A stretch of 64,000 nt of DNA from Natronincola peptidivorans (GTDB lineage Bacteria; Bacillota; Clostridia; Peptostreptococcales; Natronincolaceae): the NCBI RefSeq assembly GCF_900111615.1, contig NZ_FOHU01000007.1, positions 1 to 64,000 on the forward strand, read 5' to 3'. A program made the position numbers and the translations under genes. The notes beneath the pieces are model-generated. The model searched no databases, was not told where the DNA came from, and saw nothing but the letters and a program-made list of their open reading frames with translations. Below, one piece after another: positions 45,500 to 54,026 of this stretch (position 1 is its first letter; the number at the start of each line of letters is the position of its first letter).

Positions 45500-47119
45500 T
45501 TATGCTTTTTCTATCTTTTTATCCTTAGACCAGAAAAAGAGTTTATCATCCATTAATTCACCCTTAGCATTAACAAACGGTTTTGGTGGATCTGAGCTTT
45601 GGGTTTTTAAGGATACTGCAAAAATCAATACAAAGCCTACAATGGCAGCAGGGACCAATGCCATATAAAGAGCATCCCAAATCGCCCAATCCATCGCCAC
45701 GCCAGCTTCGATCAATTCCTCTTCAAAATTAGCTTCCTTTGTAAAGGGAAGTAAAAGTGCAAAAGAAACTGCCCAGGTTGTTAAACCACCAAAGAAGGAG
45801 GCAATAGCACCTTTGCTGTTGGCTTTTTTCCAGAAGAAGCCAACCACATATGGTGCAACAATAGTTGCTAAGGAAACAGCACCGCTAAATACAATCAATT
45901 TATAAACAGCACCAAACATTAGTGCAATCAGCATAGCCACAATAGCTACTATGGGGATGGCTATTCTCATTGCTTTCAATTTATCCTTTTTGGTAACACC
46001 TGGTTTAAGGTGTTCATATAGGTTATGACCAATAAGGGTAGAAACAATTAAACAATTATCTCCCACAGTACTAATAATAGCTGCTGCTAAAGCTACAATA
46101 AAAATGGTTCCCGCCACAGGTGACATCATATAGTCAGCTACCCATGGTAATACCATCTCAGTTTGATCCAGGGGCAGTTCTAACCCGTAAGTGAACATAG
46201 CAATACCTATAGAAACAGGGATTAGACCTAAAACTAAGTATAAAACGCCACTAATGGCAAAGCCTCTAACGGCTGTTTTTTCGTCCTTAGCCGCCAATAC
46301 TCTTTGTAATAACACCTGACTATTAATATCCCCTATACCTAGAGATGCCCAGGCAGCGATATAATACATAATTGCCAATAAACCCGCATACCATAAGTAA
46401 CCACCATCGTCAGCGGCTACAGGAAAGATAGCGAAGGTTGGCAGCTCTCCCCAGTTCTCGGCAGTTGCCAAGAAGTTGCTAAAGCCGCCCACTTCTCCCA
46501 TTACTACTGGGAACATTACCAGTAATCCCATGACAATTAAGATAAATCCAATAGCATCTACTCTTGATAATGCCCATAATCCTCCAAAGTACGTAACTAA
46601 TGTTACAACAATGGTTGCAATCACTGTAGCTATTGTCATATTGAAGCCCGTGGTTAGATTTACAATGATCCCTAGTGCCACCAATTGTCCACCTAACCAG
46701 CCAGTAGCTGCTATAACCTGGATAATCATGTACAGCATACCCATTCTGGGGTTATATCTCTTATTAAAAAAGTCTACTACTGTACTATAACCAGCTCTAC
46801 GGAGGCGAAAAGCAAAGAAAACCGCCACTATAAACATCATCAAAACAGGTCCAAATGGATCAAAAACAACACCTTGCAAACCAAATAAATAAGCTTCTCC
46901 TGCAGCACCCATAATAGCACCAGCGCAAATCCATGTTGCTACTATAGATGGCACCATAAACGGTAGTGTTAAGTTCCTTCCAGCTAGTGCCAGGTCATCC
47001 GACTCATGAATCTTACTAGAATACTTAAAGCCTAAAAACAGGATTAATACAATATAGGCAGCCAATAACCCCAATATCCAGTTAGAGGTTACAAAAACAC
47101 TAATTAATGGATTTTCCAC
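45500..47119 (-). CDS. Sodium:solute symporter family protein
   Basis: Secondary transporter of the SSS family (pfam SSF), about 539 residues with some 13 membrane segments. SSF features include LAGRNLTLPFMVPSIVATWI, YSTVVDFFNKRYNPR and an N-terminal short extracellular end. GTG start after AGGGGGAG; the frame extends eleven codons further without a binding site. Substrate unknown; downstream polyamine genes are at a 220-base distance and may be unrelated. Confidence 0.9.
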   Translation of the reverse strand: MENPLISVFVTSNWILGLLAAYIVLILFLGFKYSSKIHESDDLALAGRNLTLPFMVPSIVATWICAGAIMGAAGEAYLFGLQGVVFDPFGPVLMMFIVAVFFAFRLRRAGYSTVVDFFNKRYNPRMGMLYMIIQVIAATGWLGGQLVALGIIVNLTTGFNMTIATVIATIVVTLVTYFGGLWALSRVDAIGFILIVMGLLVMFPVVMGEVGGFSNFLATAENWGELPTFAIFPVAADDGGYLWYAGLLAIMYYIAAWASLGIGDINSQVLLQRVLAAKDEKTAVRGFAISGVLYLVLGLIPVSIGIAMFTYGLELPLDQTEMVLPWVADYMMSPVAGTIFIVALAAAIISTVGDNCLIVSTLIGHNLYEHLKPGVTKKDKLKAMRIAIPIVAIVAMLIALMFGAVYKLIVFSGAVSLATIVAPYVVGFFWKKANSKGAIASFFGGLTTWAVSFALLLPFTKEANFEEELIEAGVAMDWAIWDALYMALVPAAIVGFVLIFAVSLKTQSSDPPKPFVNAKGELMDDKLFFWSKDKKIEKA

Positions 47120-47273
47120 TATATCTCCCCCTTTAATTTTTTTGTTAGTCACTATTGTAATTCGTTTCAGAATAGTCTGATATTTTTTTAGCTTATCAGT
47201 TTATTTTACTATAATTTGTCGAATAATTAAACTACATTATTATTGTTTCTTCTATTTATGTGAGTGAGGATGT

Positions 47274-47408
47274 CTACCCACCAGAAACTAGCGGATAGAT
47301 AGCTACCTCATCCTCATTACGTGATATACACATAAATGGTTCTTTTGCTTCATTCTTGGTTCCTAAAGCTAATTCTTCGTATATAAAGTTGAATACGTCC
47401 GTTTGCAT
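47274..47408 (-). pseudogene. Remnant of a MoaD/ThiS-type sulfur carrier
   Basis: A 44-codon frame ends in VAIYPLVSGG, the hallmark of molybdopterin-synthase small subunits and other ubiquitin-fold sulfur carriers, whose terminal Gly-Gly is activated. The normal 75-90 residue N-terminal half is missing: a TAA stands in frame three codons before the first ATG and no binding site is present. It is best read as the degenerate 3' end of a gene. Confidence 0.55.
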
Positions 47409-47496
47409 ATTAGATTAAATATTATCAATGTTGAGAAGATATGAAGGTTTTTTCTAGAAAAATCATTTTTCTAATTTAAGATTAATTTATCAACTG

Positions 47497-47644
47497 TGAG
47501 CCAAGAATCTCAATTTTGATACAGGTGAAAGCCAAATTGATGGTTTGAAAAGAACTAGGTAATTAAAAATCATAATTTCTAGACATAAAGAAAGTCCGCC
47601 ACAAAAATAGCTTCTACTCCTTTTGCAATGGACTTCTTGGCTCA
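47497..47644. repeat. 148-bp segment bounded by perfect 11-bp inverted repeats
   Basis: TGAGCCAAGAA at the left end and TTCTTGGCTCA at the right end. An overlapping alternative pairing exists between AAGAAAGTCC (47588) and GGACTTCTT at the right end. It could be a small insertion remnant or a folding RNA. No gene inside is recognised. Confidence 0.4.
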
Positions 47645-47767
47645 TATGATATAGCGTTTTCTATTATTACAATCTATAGCTTTTAATTATGCAATTCTTT
47701 TTTATGATTTCTACCAAAGTTTTTTAGGGTTTCTTCTATCATTTCCAGTTTTTATTTCATCTAGCAG

Positions 47768-48370
47768 CTATTCTCCCTGCTTCTTTATGTACACAAACTG
47801 CATTGGTGCTCTTAAAATCCTTTCATAATCCTTTATCTTCCTAACTATTTTACCCCGATGAAAGGAAAAACTAGATATAGCCTCCCAAGCAAACACCCAT
47901 CCTCCTACATAGAAGCCTTCTAATACTGTTATGAATACAGGACTTTCATAATCTATTATTACACTTTCTAGGATTGAGGCTATCAATATCAAAGAAAATG
48001 CTGTTACTACATATAATAATACTTTTTTAAATAAATCCTTTAAACATCTTCTTTCAGCCCTTAAATAGTGATTATACTGATGTTTAATACCTTTAACAAT
48101 ATTGACCTCTTTGTCATGATCCCTTTCATCCTCTGATACAGCAATTTTCAATTCAATGTCGTACTTCAATGGTATTTCCAGAGAGCATTCTTCTAAAAAA
48201 AAGATTAAGTCAGGATCCAAATCTCTTCTTTTAAAGGATGCATTATCCCATTCATTAAATAAATAGATATATTTTTCTAAAAGAATTTCTATGATGAGAT
48301 TTCCTGTTATGGGGTTTTGTGGATATATTTCATTTAGAAATGTATCCTTTTCATAGTTTTTCCTTTTCAT
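47768..48370 (-). CDS. Hypothetical two-span membrane protein
   Basis: Two hundred residues. The N-terminal 115 are soluble and charged; two membrane segments follow (about 117-137 LLYVVTAFSLILIASILE and about 145-165 FITVLEGFYVGGWVFAW), then a basic tail. The conserved-looking YNHYLRAERRCLKDLF just before the first span suggests a defined family, but I do not recognise it. AGAGGAT precedes the ATG. No operon partners. Confidence 0.65.
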   Translation of the reverse strand: MKRKNYEKDTFLNEIYPQNPITGNLIIEILLEKYIYLFNEWDNASFKRRDLDPDLIFFLEECSLEIPLKYDIELKIAVSEDERDHDKEVNIVKGIKHQYNHYLRAERRCLKDLFKKVLLYVVTAFSLILIASILESVIIDYESPVFITVLEGFYVGGWVFAWEAISSFSFHRGKIVRKIKDYERILRAPMQFVYIKKQGE

Positions 48371-48585
48371 ATTTTATCCTCTCACTTTTTATTAATCTAC
48401 TTTTAAAATTAGCTTTTATATCAACATACCATCCCTAATCAAAGGTTTTTTTATTAAATTATGTAGTTTTTTCTTTATATACATAGTTGTAATATTGATT
48501 ATGATATACTATAATAATATAATTCTATTAGAATTGTATACCTTTACTTATAAATCTATAATTGTTATAAGGAGTGTGATTTAGG

Positions 48586-48858
48586 ATGGACTATGTGCAT
48601 ACTGGAGTTTTTCTCATGACAGAGTGGGTGAAAACTTTTTTAATCTTTACTATCGTTGATAGAATAATTGTCGGTCAAAAAATCATTGATAATTTTAAAA
48701 ATCATAATACCTATATTGCATCCCTTTTGGTTGCAGCATTTTTGATTATTACTCGCACCCAACAATTATCTATCGGCTCCATGTTGTTTTGGGGAATTAT
48801 CATTATGATTTGTTATCAAATAATTAAAAAAATAAAGGATGTCTTTATTAAATCTTGA
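48586..48858 (+). CDS. Small hypothetical membrane protein, 90 residues
   Basis: Three hydrophobic segments (about 15-30, 42-58, 62-80) with a short basic end. ATAAGGAG is present about 12 bases before the ATG. Single gene; no family recognised. The topology suggests a small integral membrane protein of unknown role. Confidence 0.6.
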   Translation: MDYVHTGVFLMTEWVKTFLIFTIVDRIIVGQKIIDNFKNHNTYIASLLVAAFLIITRTQQLSIGSMLFWGIIIMICYQIIKKIKDVFIKS

Positions 48859-48952
48859 TAAAAAAAATCCTTTTACTACTATTTGGATAAATGCCCCCTA
48901 GAATTTACTTTGCTAAACAATTAAGAAATGTAAAACCTCCCTTAAATTGCAT

Positions 48953-48985
48953 CTATATTTTTTGTTTTTTTTACAAAAAATATAG
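48953..48985. terminator. AT-rich hairpin, possible terminator
   Basis: Perfect 13-bp inverted repeat CTATATTTTTTGT/ACAAAAAATATAG with a T-only loop, about 95 bases after the small membrane protein gene. Confidence 0.4.
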
Positions 48986-49091
48986 TCAATACAAACATAT
49001 AATTCATCAAATATTATTTGTTTATAGTATTATAAATTAAGTCTTATTAATACACTACACAACAACCATCTTGGTTTAGGGAGGAATGATG

Positions 49092-49253
49092 ATGCTTAAC
49101 AGAATAATAGCTATTTTATTAATGGCCTTCACTATAACAGTTTTTAATATCCAAGAAATAAACACCTATAAAAGTCATGATTCAAAAACTTTGACTATTG
49201 AAGATACTATAGACTCTTTTAAGTCTCAAACAACCTTTCGAAAGATATGTTAG
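49092..49253 (+). CDS. Small exported or membrane peptide, 53 residues
   Basis: Three consecutive ATG codons follow AGGGAGGA; the third has the best spacing. The product begins MLNRIIAILLMAFTITVF, a signal or anchor sequence, then has a polar body (EINTYKSHDSKTL...). It ends in a cysteine. A hairpin terminator follows within 30 bases, so it is a self-contained unit. Function unknown. Confidence 0.5.
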   Translation: MLNRIIAILLMAFTITVFNIQEINTYKSHDSKTLTIEDTIDSFKSQTTFRKIC

Positions 49254-49280
49254 CAGCAACTATACAATCATACAACACAC

Positions 49281-49319
49281 AAAAAAACAACAGGAGAAAT
49301 GAAGTCTTGTTGTTTTTTT
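49281..49319. terminator. Bidirectional terminator
   Basis: AAAAACAACA against TGTTGTTTTT with long A and T runs between the small exported peptide gene and the convergent DUF881 gene. Confidence 0.85.
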
Positions 49320-49322
49320 GTG

Positions 49323-50033
49323 CTAATTACCATTTCCAGTTATATCAAAAAATTGTATAGGCTTTTCTTTAGTCAGGGCTGGAATCTTCATTTCCTCTTC
49401 AAATTCTATAGTTGCATGAATTCCGTCTCCTTGCATTAAATCAAATAGTAAGGTTCTAAAATTTACATAACGACGAAATCCGTCCATATTTCCTATCGCT
49501 TTAATCGTATAAGGCGGTGCAATAGGCATTGTATTTACATTAATATGAATACCCGCTAGGGTTACTTCTGTTCTAGCAGTAATTCTATGATTATTAACAG
49601 CAATAACTTCAGCTCCAGACATCCTAAGCTCATTAATAAGATTAATTAAATATTTTTTTTGTTGTACAATGATGGCTATATTTTCTTCCAAAGTACTTTC
49701 TAAGGTTATTTTGATACCAGGCCCTATTGCTGCTTCATGACCTGCCAGCATCCTATTTTCATTTACCTTGGTCTTAAGGTTTTTTAATACAATATTTTCT
49801 GTAGCTCTTTCTTCTTCATAATTATTTATCTCTGTTCTTAATTCTTCTATTCTTGTCTTCATGTCTTGGTTAGCCTTCCTCAAATCCAAAACCTCTTGAA
49901 CCTCTGTATCACCACTAAAGGGTAAGGGAAATTCTTCATTGATTTCCCCAAGCACATCTATATGGATACCTATAATTGTTCCAAATATCGTAAAGGCTAC
50001 AAATGCAATAATAGAAAAATGGGGTTTTTTCAA
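49323..50033 (-). CDS. DUF881 family protein (YlxW-like)
   Basis: Single membrane anchor near the N-terminus (FSIIAFVAFTIFGTIIG), a coiled coil (about 50-100; LRKANQDMKTRIEELRTEI) and the DUF881 domain (about 105-235) with AAIGPGIKITLE, NELRMSGAEVIAVN and PPYTIKAIGN. In other Firmicutes such genes lie near division genes; here it is isolated. The TTG start follows AAAGGAAGTGAG; the ATG at 50081 has no site. Confidence 0.85.
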   Translation of the reverse strand: MKKPHFSIIAFVAFTIFGTIIGIHIDVLGEINEEFPLPFSGDTEVQEVLDLRKANQDMKTRIEELRTEINNYEEERATENIVLKNLKTKVNENRMLAGHEAAIGPGIKITLESTLEENIAIIVQQKKYLINLINELRMSGAEVIAVNNHRITARTEVTLAGIHINVNTMPIAPPYTIKAIGNMDGFRRYVNFRTLLFDLMQGDGIHATIEFEEEMKIPALTKEKPIQFFDITGNGN

Positions 50034-50186
50034 GGTCTCACTTCCTTTAATCAACACAAAATATCGCTTCAATTTTCTCACATTTTTATCAATATTTTTT
50101 CTTCTTATTTTAAATAATAACTGTTCCTTAAAAAATAGTCAATAAAATCTAATCCTTAAAAAATTATTGTCAACTGCAAAATTATG

Positions 50187-50238
50187 AAAACCCAGCTGTC
50201 ATAGTGTATCCGAAAATACAAGTATGTGCTGGGTTTTT
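50187..50238 (-). terminator. Terminator of the SASP gene
   Basis: AAAACCCAGC/GCTGGGTTTT stem with long loop after the SASP stop. Confidence 0.75.
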
Positions 50239-50259
50239 AAAACAATCAAAAGATTTAAA

Positions 50260-50442
50260 TTATGATCTTCCTAAATGTGTCAAGGATTTCTCTGCTTCCT
50301 CCACCATCTTTTTTACCATATTACCACCTACATGACCTGCATGGGTATCATTTTGCAACCCCAGTTCTCTGGCTACCTCTGTCTTAAAAGTATTTAATGC
50401 TTGTCTTGCCTCAGGCACTACAGGATTGTTTCTTTTTTTCAT
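50260..50442 (-). CDS. Small acid-soluble spore protein, alpha/beta type
   Basis: DNA-coating protein of dormant spores, 60 residues. It carries the germination-protease cleavage region TEVARELGL and the C-terminal family signature GGNMVKKMVEEAEKSL. Length and composition fit the alpha/beta SASP family. It gives direct evidence that the organism forms endospores. A sigma-G-like promoter lies upstream. Confidence 0.95.
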   Translation of the reverse strand: MKKRNNPVVPEARQALNTFKTEVARELGLQNDTHAGHVGGNMVKKMVEEAEKSLTHLGRS

Positions 50443-50461
50443 TCTTCATCACCTCTATATT

Positions 50462-50491
50462 TAGTATAGAGGCTCAATAAAATATTATTAC
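50462..50491 (-). promoter_or_regulatory. Candidate sigma-G promoter of the SASP gene
   Basis: Minus-strand GTAATA and TATACTA separated by 17 bases, near the forespore consensus (GNATR and CATNNTA). The TATACTA is also part of a CTCTATA/TATAGAG inverted repeat just before the ribosome binding site. Confidence 0.4.
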
Positions 50492-50507
50492 TGGAAGGTT
50501 TTTGCAA

Positions 50508-51197
50508 TTATTCTTTTGCTTTTATTTTTATATTTTTCCTTTGCTGCATCCAATTTTTTATCAACCTAATATCTTCATCAATATATCTATGCTTTATTTT
50601 TCTTATGTTAAATTTACATATCTTAAAGGCCAATTGAATAAAGTATCCTACTGATAAAGCCATAATCAAGGTTCCTATGCCTACTGTTCCTCCTAACAGA
50701 TATCCTACAACTAAAACGGAGGCTTCGATACTGCTTCTAATAAGGCGCACGGATTGTGTTGTCCTCTTGGTGAAGGCCACCATGATGCCATCCCTTGGTC
50801 CTGCACCTAATCCTACTCCAATATATAAAGCGGAGCCAAGTCCAAGAAGAAACATACCAATGACTGCCATCACTAATGCCATTACAAAGCTGCTTCCTAT
50901 CGGTATCATCTCCATTGACATAATAAAATCAATAAAAATACCTATAAATACGATATTAGCTATAGTTGCCCATCCTATTCTTTCTCCTAGGTAAAAGTTT
51001 ATTGCTAGTAATAACAATCCCACAATAATACTAGCCTGCCCCAGTGTCAGACTTGTATTGATAGAAATACCCTGATGTAATACATCCCAAGGCTGCAACC
51101 CAAAGTTGGCATTTATAGTAGTGACAATACCTAATGCAAAGATAAATAGGCCTATATATAACCTTGCTATTTTTGGTAGGACTCCCTTTATTTTCAT
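50508..51197 (-). CDS. YczE/YyaS/YitT-type membrane protein
   Basis: Integral membrane protein of about 229 residues with five or so spans. LYIGLFIFALGIVTTINANFGLQPWDVLHQGIS is split across the typical N-terminal motif, and LYIGVGLGAGPRDGIMVAFTKR is the family hallmark. GGAGAG precedes the ATG. It starts 16 bases after the trpS stop, so it may be read through from trpS. Transport or sensing role unproven. Confidence 0.87.
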   Translation of the reverse strand: MKIKGVLPKIARLYIGLFIFALGIVTTINANFGLQPWDVLHQGISINTSLTLGQASIIVGLLLLAINFYLGERIGWATIANIVFIGIFIDFIMSMEMIPIGSSFVMALVMAVIGMFLLGLGSALYIGVGLGAGPRDGIMVAFTKRTTQSVRLIRSSIEASVLVVGYLLGGTVGIGTLIMALSVGYFIQLAFKICKFNIRKIKHRYIDEDIRLIKNWMQQRKNIKIKAKE

Positions 51198-51213
51198 AGT
51201 ATTCTCTCCTTCA

Positions 51214-52209
51214 TTACACCAATCCTACTTTTTCTCTTACTTCTTGCATGGTTTTTTCTGCAATTTCTGCAGCTCTTTCAGCACCATTTTTGTATACTCC
51301 TATTATATAATCAGGGTTTGTCATATAGTCCTGATATTTTTCTTTAAAAGGCTTTAAACTCTCTACTACGATTTCTGCTAATTCTGTTTTAAAAGCTCCA
51401 TAGCCTTTGCCTGCATATTTTTCTTCAACCTCTTGAACACTACAGTTCTGCAGCTTTGAATAGATGGTAATTAAGTTCTTGATACCTTTCTGTTCATCAC
51501 GATATAACACTACATTTTCACTGTCAGTAACTGCACGTTTCATTTTTTTCACAATAACATCATTGCTATCCAGTAGAAAAATGGTTCCATTTACATTTTC
51601 ATCAGATTTTGACATTTTATTCTCTGGTTCTTGAAGACTCATGATTCTTGCACCGACTTTACCAACATAAATATCCGGCAGCTGAAAGGTTTTCCCATAG
51701 GCGTTGTTAAATCGAATGGCTATATCCCTGGCTAATTCTATGTGCTGACGTTGATCCTCACCTACAGGTACCAAATTAGTTTGATACAATAAAATATCCG
51801 CTGCTTGAAGTACTGGATATGTATACAAGCCTGAATTGATATTATCCTTATGTCTTTCTGATTTTTCCTTAAATTGTGTCATTCTGTTAAGCTCTCCTAG
51901 ATAAGTATTGCAGCCTAAAATCCAGTTAAGTTCAGTATGCTGACGAACATGTGATTGAAAGAAAAGGATATTTTTTTTATGATCTAATCCACAGGCTAAA
52001 TACTGTGCCAAAAAAGATAAACAGGATTCTCTAAATTCCTTCGGATCATGTCGAATGGTTAAAGAATGTAAATCTACTATAGAGTAAAGACATTGATAAT
52101 CATTTTCTAATGCCTTCCAGTTTTGTATCGCTCCAATGTAGTTACCTAAAGTTAAGCTTCCAGTAGGTTGTGCACCACTAAAAATCACTTTTTCTTTTTT
52201 CTCCATCAT
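51214..52209 (-). CDS. trpS: Tryptophan--tRNA ligase
   Basis: Charges tRNA-Trp. Class I features: HIGH-like GSLTLGNYIGA near residue 17 and the KMSKS loop in PENKMSKSDEN; PVGEDQRQHIELARDIA is also characteristic. The 331-residue length is normal. GGAGG precedes two ATG codons. Expression is controlled by a T-box leader and a consensus promoter directly upstream. Confidence 0.97.
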   Translation of the reverse strand: MMEKKEKVIFSGAQPTGSLTLGNYIGAIQNWKALENDYQCLYSIVDLHSLTIRHDPKEFRESCLSFLAQYLACGLDHKKNILFFQSHVRQHTELNWILGCNTYLGELNRMTQFKEKSERHKDNINSGLYTYPVLQAADILLYQTNLVPVGEDQRQHIELARDIAIRFNNAYGKTFQLPDIYVGKVGARIMSLQEPENKMSKSDENVNGTIFLLDSNDVIVKKMKRAVTDSENVVLYRDEQKGIKNLITIYSKLQNCSVQEVEEKYAGKGYGAFKTELAEIVVESLKPFKEKYQDYMTNPDYIIGVYKNGAERAAEIAEKTMQEVREKVGLV

Positions 52210-52233
52210 TTTGTTCCCTCCTACTTTATATTA

Positions 52234-52506
52234 TATAAAAAACTCTTCATCTCATAAATTATCATTTAGAGACGAAGAGCTATTCTCCGCGGTACCACTC
52301 TAGTTAGTGTAAAACACTCCCTTAGCTGTTGAATGTATCAACCCTTCCCTAACGGTGGAAGTATCCGTCTTGACCTACTATGATTTCAGTCAGCACTCTT
52401 AAGTCCATTCAAAATAGTCTTTCTATCGATCTTTCACCATCATCGATTCGCTTTTTACTAAGGTACTATTTCTACTTGTCTTAATCATCGCTTTTCTTAT
52501 ATGTTT
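52234..52506 (-). promoter_or_regulatory. T-box leader of trpS
   Basis: The T-box sequence AGTGGTACCGCGG (52284-52301 region, minus strand) can form the antiterminator, and CTCTTCGTCTC/GAGATGAAGAG plus TTTTTTA (52234-52279) form the competing terminator. A TGG in the 5' part (GAATGGAC) is a plausible tryptophan specifier. Uncharged tRNA-Trp would favour read-through. Confidence 0.92.
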
Positions 52507-52512
52507 TTTTGT

Positions 52513-52541
52513 ATTATAATTTAAAATCTATAGAGTGTCAA
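52513..52541 (-). promoter_or_regulatory. Consensus sigma-A promoter of the trpS T-box leader
   Basis: Minus-strand TTGACA (52541-52536) and TATAAT (52518-52513) with an exact 17-base spacer. Confidence 0.9.
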
Positions 52542-52574
52542 TAAATATATTTTTTACGAAATTCAATAAATTAA

Positions 52575-52766
52575 TTATCGATTCTCCTCCAATACTTCAA
52601 TTCTTTTCTCTAAATCCCTTATCTTCTCAATAAGGTATTCCTCACTATCTACTGTGTTTTTAGATTTACCAAAATGCCGCAGCAGGATTACTGTCAGCGC
52701 TATAGGTGCTGCGAATAATACAATAATTAGTATTAAGTTGAAAAACTGATACAATATCCCCTGCAT
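52575..52766 (-). CDS. Small membrane protein with C-terminal coiled coil
   Basis: About 63 residues: one hydrophobic span (LYQFFNLILIIVLFAAPIALTVIL), a basic stretch, then a helical charged tail (EKIRDLEKRIEVLEEN). AAGGGGAT lies six bases before the ATG used; the frame extends eight codons further. Resembles short membrane proteins of unknown role in Clostridia. No partner genes. Confidence 0.6.
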   Translation of the reverse strand: MQGILYQFFNLILIIVLFAAPIALTVILLRHFGKSKNTVDSEEYLIEKIRDLEKRIEVLEENR

Positions 52767-52988
52767 AGAAATCCCCTTCCTCAATATCACACTAAATATT
52801 ATTCTCTTTTTATTATAGCATAATGTTAAAGAACCGTTAGGGTTTTTGTAAAAATCTGTTTTATAAATACTTTTTTTAACATCATTGTATTAAATCATTA
52901 TTTATAATGTTTTTACAGATTATGCTATATGATATAGAATTGTGCGATGGATTTATGTAGGGTACTGTTGACTCTGCTACAGCTTTAA

Positions 52989-53010
52989 GGCAGAGCTTAA
53001 TTGCTCTGCC
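52989..53010 (-). terminator. Hairpin after the selenoprotein glutaredoxin
   Basis: Perfect 8-bp stem GGCAGAGC/GCTCTGCC with a 6-base loop, 9 bases beyond the stop codon. No good T-run, so a weak terminator. Confidence 0.55.
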
Positions 53011-53018
53011 TCCTTTAT

Positions 53019-53249
53019 TTATCCTAATAGTTCTTCAATTTTATCTTTATCAAAGCCTACAACAGTTTCTCCGCCGATTTGAACCACTGGTACAGCCATA
53101 ATCCCTTTTTGCATTAATTCCTTTCGAGCTGCTGGATCCGTCTGCACATTTTTTTCTACGAATTCTACACCTTTCTGTGAAAGAAACTCCTTCACTGTTC
53201 CACAATGTGGTCATGTGTTACTTGTAAAAACAATTACTTCTTGACTCAT
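53019..53249 (-). CDS. Selenocysteine-containing glutaredoxin-like protein (UGA at codon 13)
   Basis: Read through one in-frame TGA (53213-53211), the gene gives a 76-residue glutaredoxin: beta strand EVIVFTS, active site Sec-Pro-His-Cys in place of Cys-x-x-Cys, cis-proline segment [10 protein letters not shown] and the [11 protein letters not shown] end. The Sec aligns with the nucleophilic cysteine. GAGGAGG precedes the start. Starting about 18 bases after the UGA, a stem GUGAA/UUCAC with a G-starting loop fits a bacterial SECIS. Sec glutaredoxins of this kind are known in Alkaliphilus. Without Sec insertion the product would be a 12-residue peptide. Confidence 0.87.
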
Positions 53250-53435
53250 CATTATTCCTCCTCAATAGATTCTTTTTACTATTCATTAAATACCCTAATA
53301 AAAAAGCATTTAACAGACCTGTGCCAATAAAAACATAATACTATTTTCTCCAATTGACGCAGTCAACTTTGCTATGGTTCTATGTAGCATCTTACTTAAC
53401 AAATGCCTTTATTATTTATATTATTACCATTTTTT

Positions 53436-53642
53436 TCATTCTTTTGTCAAATACTTTTTTATCCCTCTTCTTATTTCCTCTCTTGTATAGATAGGATTCC
53501 CAAATTCCTTCATGTTATAATACTGAATTAACTCTACAATAGCAGACATATTAAATTTGTTTACTTCCTCTACACCCTTAAAAAAATCATTTGCTTTATC
53601 CAGGTCTTCAATAAAGGACATCACATCTTTTCTTTCTTCCAT
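53436..53642 (-). CDS. Small hypothetical protein, 68 residues
   Basis: Acidic helical protein (EDLDKANDFFKGVEEVNKF, AIVELIQYYNMKE) with a TREEIRRGIKKYL end. GGGGTGAT lies before the ATG. No membrane segment or cysteine. I do not recognise the family. It stands alone between the selenoprotein glutaredoxin and the long palindrome. Confidence 0.55.
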   Translation of the reverse strand: MEERKDVMSFIEDLDKANDFFKGVEEVNKFNMSAIVELIQYYNMKEFGNPIYTREEIRRGIKKYLTKE

Positions 53643-53735
53643 ACGATCACCCCATTACCTATATTCTAGTTTTTAGTGTGATACATTATAAAAAAATATA
53701 TGCAATTTTTAGTAATAATAGTTTTTCCTCACAAC

Positions 53736-54016
53736 AAAACCCACTACCTTAAGGGTATCTATCAATACCTACAGGTATTGATAAGCAATTTTGAGTTTAA
53801 ATAAATAATACACACGTTACGGTTTCGCCCATGAATAACTCCTACAGCTCACTTCGATGAAAAATCCTACAATCTGCAACCTGGCTATCCTCAAACATAC
53901 AGATTGCTTAACGTATTTCTCATCTACATTCACTGGGAGTTATGGTCATGTTCTGCAAATGTACCGCTTAGCATTATTTATTTAATCATAGGGTTGCTTA
54001 TCTATAGTGGGTTTTT
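53736..54016. repeat. 281-bp giant imperfect palindrome
   Basis: Ends AAAACCCACTA/TAGTGGGTTTT, then ATAAGCAA/TTGCTTAT, TTTAAATAAATAAT/ATTATTTATTTAA, CATGA..AACTCC/GGAGTT..TCATG and CAATCTG/CAGATTG pair in nested order down to a central loop. The left arm holds an extra insert with its own perfect hairpin CAATACCT/AGGTATTG. No coding frame. It may be a MITE-like element or a large structured RNA, and its right end also follows the acr3 stop like a terminator. Confidence 0.8.
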
Positions 54017-54026
54017 AAAATAAACT

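Noticed and set aside
47550-47650. Minus-strand coding fragments within the inverted-repeat segment
   Set aside because: Two frames read through part of it, but neither has a start with a binding site nor a recognisable family.
53019-53249. Glutaredoxin pseudogene with a nonsense mutation
   Set aside because: The single UGA replaces exactly the catalytic cysteine codon, the rest is intact, and a SECIS-like stem follows; Sec is the simpler reading.
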